From Planctomycetota bacterium (GTDB lineage Bacteria > Planctomycetota > Phycisphaerae > Phycisphaerales > SM1A02): DNA of 25,496 nucleotides. Where the stretch lies: contig JADFGE010000002.1 in the NCBI GenBank assembly GCA_022567855.1, positions 9,087 through 34,582 on the forward strand, read 5' to 3'. Positions within the stretch are counted from its first letter, which is position 1. Each line of letters starts with the position of its first letter. The notes beneath the pieces are model-generated. The model was not told the DNA's origin and did no database searches. It worked only from the letters and a program-made list of their open reading frames with translations. A program made the translations under genes and the position numbers. Shown one piece after another: positions 8,526 through 18,194 of this stretch.

Positions 8526-8747
8526 ATGCAGGGCAAGGAAGCCTCTTTCGTGAAACGTTTCAAACATACACTGTCGCAGACCGAGCGTTACGTCTTGTCA
8601 CTACGCTATAGTGATGAGCTGACGCCCAGAGAGATCGGGCTCGTACTCGATATGTCCACCCGCACGATTGACCACGTGCTGTTGGATCTGCGAGAACGTG
8701 CTCGTTCAACGGTGCGAGGTGATCGAATATTTAGTCCACGCAACTGA
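8526..8747 (+). CDS. Stand-alone sigma-70 region-4-like helix-turn-helix protein
   Basis: 73 residues with a strong AAGGAAGG ribosome site 6 bases before the ATG. Residues 15-60 (LSQTERYVLSLRYSDELTPREI, then a turn, then STRTIDHVLLDLRERA) follow the region-4 / ECF-type pattern in which a helix with an LRY ending leads into a helix-turn-helix that would recognise -35 elements. No region 2 is present, so this is not a complete sigma factor. It could be a small DNA-binding regulator, a response-regulator-like output domain without receiver, or a remnant of a larger sigma gene. It is flanked by a long gap upstream and the convergent C92-type gene downstream, so it is probably monocistronic. Target unknown. 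Confidence 0.7.
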   Translation: MQGKEASFVKRFKHTLSQTERYVLSLRYSDELTPREIGLVLDMSTRTIDHVLLDLRERARSTVRGDRIFSPRN

Positions 8748-8764
8748 CGCGCGAACGACCGAAG

Positions 8765-8792
8765 GCTGCGGCGCAGCGCACTTACTTACTTT
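8765..8792 (+). terminator. Possible weak terminator after the small HTH gene
   Basis: GCTGC / GCAGC 5-base-pair stem with a 3-base loop (8765-8777), followed by CTTACTTACTTT. It lies just after the plus-strand HTH gene and overlaps the stop region of the convergent minus-strand gene. The stem is short and the T-tract is interrupted, so the call is tentative. Confidence 0.3.
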
Positions 8793-10137
8793 GGCGATAA
8801 CTGGCGGCCAGCACCTTGCCCGTCTCCAGGCCGGTCCGAACCGCGTGCAACGTGTCGCTGGTCCCGAAGACCGCGATCGGCTCGAACCCGCGATCGTCTA
8901 CGGCCATATCCAGCAGATCCTCAGCCGAAAGCGTCAGCCGGCCGGCTCGAGAAGTGAGTGAGAACTGCATCGGACCAATGCCGTCATAGGCACGGTACAC
9001 AACCTCGGTACATACCAGCCGATCGGCACGAAAGAAGTCGAAATCGAAGTTGTAGAGCTTGCCCTCGTGCGTGATCGCCTGAGAAAGGGCCTTGGCGAGC
9101 TGGGCCTGGCTTAACTGCGGCCGGATCACAGCCACCGCGTCAACTGCGAGCGTATCCGAAAGCTCGCGGAACAGTACGCCGTCCTTGCGCGCCTCCAATA
9201 CGCGCACCGGGTCGACCCATCGAGCCGCACGATCCTGATCAAGATCAATACTCAGGCGCGCCCGCTCCGCCACCGAACCGATGTGTAGCGCTGCGTGCGG
9301 CCAATACCCCGGAAGTGCAAGGTTGCTCAGCGCATCGTCGTGTCGCGTGATAATGACATCGCCGGGAACAAGTAACTCGGCCAGTTGCGATTGCACCGAT
9401 GGATTCACGCGCTTCGTGTGCCACGGATTGTGAACGTCTGCGATAAGCCGCCCGAACGCCTCCGCCACGCCGAAGATCCCGCGCTGAACCGCTGTCGCCC
9501 GCCGTCTACGCAGGGCATGCCACCGATACCGCAATCGCGCCTTGGCGTATTGGGCCACACCCACTCGAAGCGATTCCTCTGAATCGCTAAGGTGCTCGAC
9601 CACGGGTCCAAGCTGCGAATCGTTGCGCAACGCGTCGATCGCCTGACGATGCTCATCGGCAAAACGCATCGATTGAAGCAGCTCCCACGCATTCCTCGGG
9701 CTGGTCAACGACTTGTAGATCGTCGTGTATTGCTTGGCGGGTATCCGAAAGCGCGGCTCCGCCTCGTTGAACTTGCGCTGCACAACCTTGTCCGTGGCAA
9801 AGGTCCCTACCAAGTATCGCGCGGATCGAACCAACAGACAGGCGGCGGTGTAGGCCAGGACGAAGCAACGCAGCTGCGTCTGCTCATCCACGTCATCCAG
9901 CGCACCACGGGCAAGCGGCTTCAGCTCGGCGATGGTCTCCAGCAAGGCCGCTCGTGCGGTAAGGTGACGAGCGAACCACGTTTGGAGCAACTCATCCTCG
10001 ACCGGGGTGAAATGTCCCCGCTCAAGCCCCGCCTGCGCCGCCGCCAACTCGGCTGAGCATTCCTCCAACCCCGCCAGCGCCGGAGCCAGGGCCCCGATCG
10101 ACCGTACGCCCGCCTGAATGAGTATCTCAGCTTCCAT
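8782..10137 (-). CDS. YiiX/YaeF-type (peptidase C92, permuted papain fold) protein with N-terminal helical domain
   Basis: 451 residues. The C-terminal part (about 255-425) matches the permuted NlpC/P60-like C92 family. It has LVPGDVIITRHD near 256-267, a catalytic-type His281 in the WPHAALHIG context, a central VLEARKDGVLFREL strand pair, and Cys376 in RLVCTEVVYRAYDG; in this permuted fold His precedes Cys. Such enzymes are thought to act as lipid- or peptide-amide hydrolases or acyltransferases. Residues 1-250 are mostly helical, Ala/Leu/Arg-rich and not recognised by me. No signal peptide is seen, so it is probably cytoplasmic or peripherally bound. The start codon lies 80 bases from that of the divergent sulfotransferase-like gene. 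No ribosome site is obvious. The substrate is unknown. Confidence 0.8.
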   Translation of the reverse strand: MEAEILIQAGVRSIGALAPALAGLEECSAELAAAQAGLERGHFTPVEDELLQTWFARHLTARAALLETIAELKPLARGALDDVDEQTQLRCFVLAYTAACLLVRSARYLVGTFATDKVVQRKFNEAEPRFRIPAKQYTTIYKSLTSPRNAWELLQSMRFADEHRQAIDALRNDSQLGPVVEHLSDSEESLRVGVAQYAKARLRYRWHALRRRRATAVQRGIFGVAEAFGRLIADVHNPWHTKRVNPSVQSQLAELLVPGDVIITRHDDALSNLALPGYWPHAALHIGSVAERARLSIDLDQDRAARWVDPVRVLEARKDGVLFRELSDTLAVDAVAVIRPQLSQAQLAKALSQAITHEGKLYNFDFDFFRADRLVCTEVVYRAYDGIGPMQFSLTSRAGRLTLSAEDLLDMAVDDRGFEPIAVFGTSDTLHAVRTGLETGKVLAASYRQSK

Positions 10138-10217
10138 TGCGAATCGGTTCGAGCGTGTTGGACCTGATTTTGCGATTATCCTCTGATGACTTTCGCCATG
10201 CGCTATTCGTGGACACG

Positions 10218-10943
10218 ATGACCGTCAGAATCGCCATGTGGTCCGGCCCTCGCACGATCTCAACCGCCATGATGCGGTCGTGGGGAAACCGCGCGGACAC
10301 CGTCGTCTGTGATGAGCCACTGTATGCACACTACCTCAAGGTGACCGGCAAGGACCACCCGGGGGCCCAAGAGGTGGTCGAGCATCACGAAACGGATTGG
10401 CCCAAGGTGATCGACTGGCTGACCGGGCCTATCCCCCGGGAAAAGTCCGTTTTCTATCAAAAACACATGGCCCATCACTTACTGCCCCAGATCGACCGCG
10501 CCTGGCTCGATGACGTCACCAATTGCTTCTTGATTCGCGATCCGCGCGAGATGCTGACTTCGCTGATCAAGAATGTGCCGAATCCGACAATCGACGATAC
10601 GGGGCTGCCCCAACAGATTGAGATATTCGAGCTCGTGTCCAAGCGAGGCACAACACCCCCTGTCCTTGATGCGCAAGATGTGTTGGAGCATCCGCGCGAA
10701 GTACTGATGCGACTGTGCGAAACCGTCGGCGTTGAATTTGACGAAGCGATGTTGACCTGGCCGCCTGGTCCGCGCGATACGGATGGCATCTGGGCCAAGC
10801 ATTGGTACGGCGCCGTTGAGAAATCAACCGGCTTCAAGCCGTATGTTCCTAAACCGGACCATGTACCGAAGCATCTGCAAACGCTGTACGATGAATGCAT
10901 GACCTTCTACCAGAGGCTTTACACGATCCGTCTGCAAGCGTGA
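10218..10943 (+). CDS. Sulfotransferase-like P-loop protein, partner of a class IV aminotransferase
   Basis: 241 residues from the ATG at 10218. A TTG extension to 10137 would overlap the divergent gene's start and adds no recognisable sequence. It opens with RIAMWSGPRTISTAMMRSWG, the 5'-phosphosulfate-binding-type loop seen in sulfotransferase-like proteins (compare GxPRSGTT), then DEPLYAHYL and a central CFLIRDPREMLTSL, equivalent to the 3'-phosphate-binding RDPR segment. Length is near the family minimum. True sulfotransferases use PAPS, but this subgroup is known mainly by its association with aminotransferases and its substrate is not established. The stop lies 5 bases before the aminotransferase start, so the two are surely co-transcribed. 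Confidence 0.8.
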   Translation: MTVRIAMWSGPRTISTAMMRSWGNRADTVVCDEPLYAHYLKVTGKDHPGAQEVVEHHETDWPKVIDWLTGPIPREKSVFYQKHMAHHLLPQIDRAWLDDVTNCFLIRDPREMLTSLIKNVPNPTIDDTGLPQQIEIFELVSKRGTTPPVLDAQDVLEHPREVLMRLCETVGVEFDEAMLTWPPGPRDTDGIWAKHWYGAVEKSTGFKPYVPKPDHVPKHLQTLYDECMTFYQRLYTIRLQA

Positions 10944-10948
10944 GTCCA

Positions 10949-11851
10949 ATGATGTTGCAGCCATTCAACGAAGCCAATCGCAACATTTTGATCAACATCA
11001 ATGGCACATTGTTCCCACGCGATGAAGCCCGGATCAGCCCGTTTGACTCGGTCGTGCAGGGCGGTGACGCGGTCTGGGAAGGTTTGCGGCTCTATGACGG
11101 GCGCATATTCAAGTTGAGCGAGCACCTTGATCGGTTGCGCAACTCCGCCTTGGCTTTGGCGTTTGACGAGATCCCATCACACGAAAAGATCACCGACGAG
11201 ATCAAAAAGACGCTTGCGGCCAACACCATGACCGATGGCGTTCACGTTCGCCTGACACTCACGCGCGGCGTCAAGATCACATCCGGCATGGACCCTCGGC
11301 TGAATCAAGCTGGGCCAACCTTGATCGTCCTCGCGGAGCACAAGCCGCCGGTCTATGACAAGGGCGGGCTCACGCTTGTTACCAGTTCGGTTCGCCGTTT
11401 TCCGCCGGACTGTCTGGACCCGAAGATCCATCATTGCAATTTGATTCAATCGATCCTGGCGAAAATTGAGGCGAACGCAGCTGGGGCGGATGATGCACTG
11501 ATGCTTGATGTGCGCGGGTTCGTCGCCGAAACAAACGCGACGCATGTCTTTCTTGTTCACAATGGGATCGTGTATGCTCCACATTGCGTGGCCTGCCCGG
11601 AAGGCATCACCCGCGCGACAGTTTTAGAACTCTGTGCAACAAACGACATCCCACATCAAGAAAAAGACATCTCGCTCACTGAAATCTATCGTGCTGATGA
11701 GATGTTCTGCACCGGCACGATGGGTGAGCTGGCGACGATCAGCAACGTCGACGGCCGAACGATCGGCGACGGCTCCCTCGGCCCGATGACGAAGCGCATA
11801 AGTGCGCTATACGCCCAACTTACGGCACGTGAAGGCGTGCAGGTGGTTTGA
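10949..11851 (+). CDS. Fold-type IV PLP aminotransferase (branched-chain aminotransferase-like)
   Basis: 300 residues from the first of two ATGs at 10949; a longer frame to 10895 overlaps the upstream gene and is not needed. It has the class IV layout: an early beta segment with INGTLFPRDEARISPFD, then VVQGGDAVWEGLRLYDGRIFKLSEHLDRL, then the PLP lysine at residue 159 in LDPKIHHCNLIQS. Glu194 in VAETNATHVFLV follows, and the phosphate-binding EGITRATVLEL lies near 237-247. This resembles IlvE and 4-amino-4-deoxychorismate lyase. The NATHVF stretch differs from the NLF of E. coli IlvE, so the amino-acid substrate is uncertain and ilvE is not assigned. Co-transcribed with the sulfotransferase-like gene upstream and the membrane protein 2 bases downstream. 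Confidence 0.88.
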   Translation: MMLQPFNEANRNILININGTLFPRDEARISPFDSVVQGGDAVWEGLRLYDGRIFKLSEHLDRLRNSALALAFDEIPSHEKITDEIKKTLAANTMTDGVHVRLTLTRGVKITSGMDPRLNQAGPTLIVLAEHKPPVYDKGGLTLVTSSVRRFPPDCLDPKIHHCNLIQSILAKIEANAAGADDALMLDVRGFVAETNATHVFLVHNGIVYAPHCVACPEGITRATVLELCATNDIPHQEKDISLTEIYRADEMFCTGTMGELATISNVDGRTIGDGSLGPMTKRISALYAQLTAREGVQVV

Positions 11852-11853
11852 AT

Positions 11854-12666
11854 ATGAACGCGCTCTTGGTTTACATCGCAACGATCGCGGCTCTTCTCCT
11901 TGGAGCCGGGATTCTGCATCTCATTGCGAGGCTTGGCCGCCCCGGACGGAGGATATCCGATTGGTTGTGCCATGCCCCGGCCCTGGATGTCGTGGTCTTT
12001 TACTTCACGGCGTTGCCGGCAATAGTCGGGGTGGTACTGGCAGGTTGGGCCGGGCTCGGTGCAGCGATCGGCGGACAGTGCTCGGCCATGTTGCTCTGGG
12101 TCGCGCTGCACGAGCTAGCGCATCCGGCCGCGCGCAAGGAGCCGCGCATTTTCTCCACGATCAACCAGCTTGTCGGCCGATGGCGCAACCACTTCGCGTT
12201 ATGGTGGACCGCATGGGCTGTGCCGGGTTTCTGGGCGATCCGCCTCGGGCAATATCTGGTCTACCCTCCCCTCACGTGGACAGTTCGACTTCCCAAGTAT
12301 CGCAGTCGGGATTGGGTGAATCTGTCACGTCACAAGTTCCGCGGGCTGGTCGGCTATGACCTCATTTGGTGCCTATATTGCGATTGGATGACCGGCGTGT
12401 GGTCACTTTCCGCGGAAATGCTGCGCAACGTCGAGTCGTTCTGGTGCCCGATCCGATTCGACAGCACGAAGAAGTGCGAGCATTGCCAAGTTGACTACCC
12501 GGACATCGTCGGCGGGTGGATTGGAGCTGATGGCACGATGCAGGATGTCACGACGTTGCTACAAGAGAAGTATCCAGCCGGGCAGAAATCAAATCCGTGG
12601 TTCGGCCATCCCGCCCGGCTCACGATTGAAGGTGAAGCGATCGATCAAGCTCAGGGTGATCGCTAG
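11854..12666 (+). CDS. Unrecognised membrane protein with HELAH and CxxC motifs
   Basis: 270 residues from the ATG at 11854, preceded by AGGTGG at a 7-base spacing; a TTG two codons earlier overlaps the previous stop. I do not recognise the family. Hydrophobic segments lie at about 3-27, 43-65, 70-85 and, less clearly, 112-132. Residues 86-90 read HELAH, matching the HExxH zinc-protease signature, right at the end of a hydrophobic segment. The C-terminal half has five cysteines in an ordered pattern: C173-x2-C176 (WCLYCDW), C198 (FWCPIRF) and C208-x2-C211 (KCEHCQ), suggesting a metal site. The tail after 215 is hydrophilic. It is third in an operon with the sulfotransferase-like and aminotransferase genes, so it may act on or transport their product; that is inference only. 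Confidence 0.75.
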   Translation: MNALLVYIATIAALLLGAGILHLIARLGRPGRRISDWLCHAPALDVVVFYFTALPAIVGVVLAGWAGLGAAIGGQCSAMLLWVALHELAHPAARKEPRIFSTINQLVGRWRNHFALWWTAWAVPGFWAIRLGQYLVYPPLTWTVRLPKYRSRDWVNLSRHKFRGLVGYDLIWCLYCDWMTGVWSLSAEMLRNVESFWCPIRFDSTKKCEHCQVDYPDIVGGWIGADGTMQDVTTLLQEKYPAGQKSNPWFGHPARLTIEGEAIDQAQGDR

Positions 12667-12706
12667 GCTGGATGCGAGGACGAGCCGGGAGCTTGGCGCC
12701 CGCTAC

Positions 12707-12949
12707 TCAGGCTGCCACAACAGGAATTGTTTCGGTCCGTTGAGCCTGGTCAGGATCCAGCGCCGCCTTCTCAGCCTTCTTGATAATGTCAGCTGGAAAA
12801 TACCGATGGCCGCATCGATTGCATTTACCGATCGTTGGACCGTCGATCAGAACCGTTCGTCCGCAGACTTTGATCGGCTCGCGGTCCGCGCAAAGAGGCT
12901 CGACAGCGCCGGGACAGAAATCACACTCATGCGGTTCGTAGTTGCTCAT
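12707..12949 (-). CDS. YgiT-type zinc-finger protein (antitoxin-like)
   Basis: 80 residues with the YgiT/MqsA N-terminal zinc-binding pattern: CDFC near the start (Cys9, Cys12), a strand pair around VCGRTVLIDG, then C-x2-CG (KCNRCGHRYF) and a helix (ADIIKKAEKAAL). It lacks the C-terminal helix-turn-helix of full MqsA, as in the short YgiT-type antitoxins normally encoded just downstream of a DUF4258/MqsR-type toxin. Its ATG overlaps the stop of exactly such a remnant (ATGA junction). With the toxin apparently decayed, it may be an orphan antitoxin. Convergent with the membrane-protein gene, 40 bases away. Confidence 0.8.
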   Translation of the reverse strand: MSNYEPHECDFCPGAVEPLCADREPIKVCGRTVLIDGPTIGKCNRCGHRYFPADIIKKAEKAALDPDQAQRTETIPVVAA

Positions 12950-13047
12950 CGTGAGGGTATGTACGCGGTGATAATGAGGAGATTCTCTGAACGGTCAAAG
13001 CGACATACGACAGTTACGTCGGTGGAAAGTTTAGCGGCCTCTCCAGT
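12946..13047 (-). pseudogene. C-terminal remnant of a DUF4258/MqsR-like toxin
   Basis: A 33-codon frame from just after an in-frame TAA to a TGA that overlaps the antitoxin ATG. The end reads TVVCRFDRSENLLIITAYIP, which resembles the final beta strands of DUF4258/MqsR-type toxins (a VVV..D....L.I.T.Y pattern), the usual partner of a YgiT-type protein. There is no start codon within the fragment, and the N-terminal part that would carry the catalytic residues is missing; upstream sequence is stop-containing and includes a REP-like palindrome. The overlap with the antitoxin is what an intact toxin-antitoxin operon would show. The match is from memory of the family pattern and is short. Confidence 0.55.
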
Positions 13048-13065
13048 TTATGTCACATCTCGAAG

Positions 13066-13101
13066 AACCCTCACCCTAGCCCTCTCCCAGGGGGAGAGGG
13101 G
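13066..13101. repeat. REP-like palindrome between acs and the antitoxin locus
   Basis: Contains a perfect 9-base-pair stem, CCCTCTCCC (13080-13088) and GGGAGAGGG (13092-13100), with a 3-base loop, preceded by CCCTCACCCTAG. The CCCTCTCCC...GGGAGAGGG palindrome with this leader is a widespread intergenic element in many bacterial genomes. It lies 16 bases past the acs stop, where it could also serve as an RNA 3'-end stabiliser or terminator. No second copy was noticed in the window. Confidence 0.65.
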
Positions 13102-13116
13102 ATAAGAGAAGAATCC

Positions 13117-15186
<2,070 letters not shown>

Positions 15187-15524
15187 GGCGGGACCTCTCG
15201 TTCCTGATCGGGACCGCGAACACTCTAGCCGATGGTCCGGGACGCCAAAAGAGGGAAGGTGAGCCGCGGCGGCCGGACCCGCCCGTCCGTCCGCTCGGCC
15301 CGGCTGGCCGGGTATGACCGGCCCGCGGGCGCTCCAGACGCGCCTTGGGACACGTGGCTGGTCGAACTCGAAAAAAAATCTGCCAAGTCGCGCAAGATTT
15401 CCCCAAAACCGGCATATATACCCCTGGAGCAGCCCGAACTGTCACGGTGCCAGCCGCCGAGCGTAGGAGCGTGGAAGCCACGGCCGCTTAGATTCCAGAC
15501 CGCCAAGCAATCAGGAGACACGCA
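15187..15524. promoter_or_regulatory. 338-base divergent promoter region (acs / dockerin protein)
   Basis: Non-coding by inspection. It serves two divergent genes, so both promoters should lie here. Within GC-rich sequence there is an AT-rich island at about 15369-15425 with an A8 tract (15371-15378) and CATATATA (15413-15420). This is the most promoter-like patch, though no clear -35/-10 pair can be assigned. The plus-strand gene has AGGAG at 15513-15517, 7 bases before its ATG. Confidence 0.45.
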
Positions 15525-18050
15525 ATGAGTCACAATCCAAGGACCGCATCACCCCGGAGTATCAATGCGAGGCCGAGCCGATCGAGCCTCCTCAGCCTGT
15601 TGTCTTGGGTCGCCACCGTCACCCTGACTGCCACCGCGGTCAAGGGTCAGACATGTGAGCCGCACTGGTCGGATGAGTTCCCGGCCGGAGAGCTGTGGAA
15701 TGGAGCTGTGCGCGCGATGACCGTCTTTGACGACGACTCGGGCACCGGCCCGGCCCTTTACGTCGGAGGAGGCTTCGAAACGGCGGCCGAGCTACCTCTA
15801 AATCACATGGCCAAATTGATGCCCAACAACGCCTGGGCACCACTTGCAAACGGAACCAACGGCACCGTTATCGCGCTGGTCACGTTCGATGACGGATTGG
15901 GCGCGGGCGAGGCGCTCTATGCCGGTGGTACTTTCTCCAAAGCCGGTCGTGTAGAGGCAAGCCGCATCGCCAAGTGGGATGGCGAGAGCTGGTCAGCGCT
16001 GGGCGAAGGAACCGACGGGCGCATTGAGTCGCTGGCCGTCTTCGACGACGGGTCTGGCCCCGCGCTGTATGCCAGCGGCTACTTCAACACCGCAGGGGGC
16101 GCAAGTGCAAACAACATTGCCCGCTGGGACGGCGAAACCTGGTCGCCGCTGGGCGCCGGGATCGGGGGATTCGTGTACGAGATGGTCGTTTTCGACGACG
16201 GGTTGGGAGGCGGACCGGCGCTGTATGTAGCCGGTTCGTTTGCAAGCGCTGGAGGCGTACCGGCCCACCACATCGCCAAATGGGATGGCAAAGCATGGTC
16301 AGCGGTCGGCGTTGGCATGAACGGGCGAGCCCAGGGCCTGACCATCTTTGACGACGGCTCAGGGCCGGCGTTGTACGCTGGTGGAGTGTTCACGGAAGCT
16401 GGCGGTGTTGAAGCACTCCATATCGCCAAATGGGACGGTTTGGAATGGTCGCCTGTGGGGGGCGGCACAGATGCTTTTGTGTTGGCTCTGGCGGTATTCG
16501 ATGACGGCTCCGGTAAAGGACCGGGTCTCTACGCCAGCGGCGGCTTTATCTTCGCCGGCGGAATCTACGCCCCGCACATTGCCAGATGGGACGGCGAGGA
16601 ATGGAGCGACGTTGGCGGGGGTATAAGCGGTTTCCCTTACGCCCTGGGAGTGTTTGAGGACATAAACGGAGGGTCTACTCTATTCGTCGGCGGGTCAGTT
16701 GGTCTCGCCAAGTGGGACGGTGTGCATTGGTTGCCGGCCGGGCGTGGACTCGTCGGCGGCAATGTCGGGGCGATAGGAACCACATTCACAACCGTGGAGG
16801 AAGGCTCCGACATTGAGCCCGGGCTCTACGTCGGCGGCCAATTTTTTACCGCCGGTGGACTGTGGACACCAAGCGTGGCACGGTGGAACGAAGGTAAGTG
16901 GTCCGCGGTCGGCGAAGGGATCGGCGGAAGTGGCGGATGGGTGGGTGTATTAACCCTCTTTGACGATGGGTCAGGATCGGACCCCGCCCTCTACGCCGGC
17001 GGAAACTGGCTTGACGCCGACAACAAAGTGATCCAGCACACCGCAAAGTGGGACGGCGAAACGTGGTCGGAGCTCGGGGCGGACGTCGATCAAATTGTCC
17101 GCGAGATGACAGTATTCGATGATGGCCTCGGCAGCGGACCGCTGCTATACGTCGCGGGAGACTTTCTCAATGCGGGCGACATACCTGTCGACCGAATCGC
17201 CACATGGAACGGGGCTGAATGGGCACCACTCGCTGGCGGAGGAACGAACGAACTCATCGCGAGCCTGACTGTGTGGGATGACGGCTCCGGTGACGGACCT
17301 GCGCTCTACGCAAGCGGTTTGTTCACGATGGCCGGTGGCGTCGATGCCAACTTCATCGCCAAGTGGGATGGCGTGCAATGGTCACCGCTTGGAAGTGGCA
17401 TGGATAGTACGGTCACGGCAATGGCCGCGTATGACGATGGTACAGGCCTGGCCTTATATGCCGGCGGATACTTCGCAACAGCCGGAGGAGTCGAAGCCAA
17501 TGGTATCGCCAAATGGGATGGCAAGCAGTGGTCAGCGCTACCCGGCGGCGGAATCGACGGTCCATTTAGCTATCCTGCTGTCTTCGCGATGACCGTATTT
17601 GACGACGGAGTCGGCGACCGTCCCGCGCTTTTCCTCGCAGGCCGGTTCTTCACGGCTGGTGGCGTACAGGCGAAGTCCATCGCGCGATGGGACGGCAGGA
17701 CTTGGTCGGCACTGGGACTGGGGCTGCACGACATCAACGGTTCGGAGGCAGCCGCGGGCGCCATAGTTGTCTTCGACGATGGAACAGGCGACGGACCGGC
17801 TCTGTTTGTCGGCGGCGACTTCCTGATCGCTGGCGGGATCTCGTCGCAGCGCATTGCCAAATGGATCGTCTGTGTGGATATTATCCCCGGCGATCTGGAC
17901 GGCGATGGATCGGTCGGCGTGAAAGATCTGCTCATTCTGCTGGGGAGTTGGGGGCCGTGCGATGATTGCAACGACTGCATAGCCGATCTGGACGGCGATT
18001 GCACGGTCGGGGTGGGCGATCTGCTGATTCTGCTTGGCAACTGGGGATGA
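15525..18050 (+). CDS. Secreted beta-propeller-like repeat protein with C-terminal dockerin-like module
   Basis: 841 residues. A long signal peptide (basic to about residue 19, hydrophobic about 21-39, cleavage near Gly41) is followed by about 13 repeats of roughly 50-60 residues plus one truncated unit. Each repeat runs VFDDGSGPALYAGG-x-F-xx-AGG-x-x-A-xx-IAKWDG-xx-WS-x-LG-x-G. This Kelch/Rax2-like pattern suggests one or two beta-propellers. The C-terminus (784-841) has two DLDGDG-type calcium-loop repeats: Asp790/792/794 ... Asp801, and Asp821/823/825 ... Asp832, each followed by VGVxDLLILLG-x-W. Cysteines 812, 815, 818 and 826 sit between and within them. This is the GC-type dockerin-like end typical of planctomycete exported proteins and may anchor or sort the protein. 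It is monocistronic with a good ribosome site; ligand unknown. Confidence 0.9.
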   Translation: MSHNPRTASPRSINARPSRSSLLSLLSWVATVTLTATAVKGQTCEPHWSDEFPAGELWNGAVRAMTVFDDDSGTGPALYVGGGFETAAELPLNHMAKLMPNNAWAPLANGTNGTVIALVTFDDGLGAGEALYAGGTFSKAGRVEASRIAKWDGESWSALGEGTDGRIESLAVFDDGSGPALYASGYFNTAGGASANNIARWDGETWSPLGAGIGGFVYEMVVFDDGLGGGPALYVAGSFASAGGVPAHHIAKWDGKAWSAVGVGMNGRAQGLTIFDDGSGPALYAGGVFTEAGGVEALHIAKWDGLEWSPVGGGTDAFVLALAVFDDGSGKGPGLYASGGFIFAGGIYAPHIARWDGEEWSDVGGGISGFPYALGVFEDINGGSTLFVGGSVGLAKWDGVHWLPAGRGLVGGNVGAIGTTFTTVEEGSDIEPGLYVGGQFFTAGGLWTPSVARWNEGKWSAVGEGIGGSGGWVGVLTLFDDGSGSDPALYAGGNWLDADNKVIQHTAKWDGETWSELGADVDQIVREMTVFDDGLGSGPLLYVAGDFLNAGDIPVDRIATWNGAEWAPLAGGGTNELIASLTVWDDGSGDGPALYASGLFTMAGGVDANFIAKWDGVQWSPLGSGMDSTVTAMAAYDDGTGLALYAGGYFATAGGVEANGIAKWDGKQWSALPGGGIDGPFSYPAVFAMTVFDDGVGDRPALFLAGRFFTAGGVQAKSIARWDGRTWSALGLGLHDINGSEAAAGAIVVFDDGTGDGPALFVGGDFLIAGGISSQRIAKWIVCVDIIPGDLDGDGSVGVKDLLILLGSWGPCDDCNDCIADLDGDCTVGVGDLLILLGNWG

Positions 18051-18143
18051 AAGAGCAGGCATCATGGCATCGAGGGCGCGAGCCGGCTCGTCCTCGAGCC
18101 CGGTTGACTTCCAACGCGCATGAATCGCTCGTCGCGGAAGAGG

Positions 18144-18174
18144 GATCCCGATCCCGATCCCGATGGAATCGGGA
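18144..18174. repeat. Tandem GATCCC hexamers leading into a dispersed hairpin
   Basis: Three exact GATCCC units (18144-18161) run into GATGGAATCGGGA, so that CCCGAT / ATCGGG can pair around a GGA loop (18159-18173). The inner hairpin is the same as in the bipartite palindromes near 20704 and 24661. It lies between the convergent ends of the dockerin-protein gene and rnr. The extra hexamers look like slippage copies of one arm. Confidence 0.65.
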
Positions 18175-18194
18175 CAGGTGCAGTCGGGACGCGT

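Noticed and set aside
15371..15420. AT-rich patch with CATATATA as a definite promoter
   Set aside because: No -35/-10 pair with acceptable spacing could be defended on either strand, so it is listed only as a promoter-like region.
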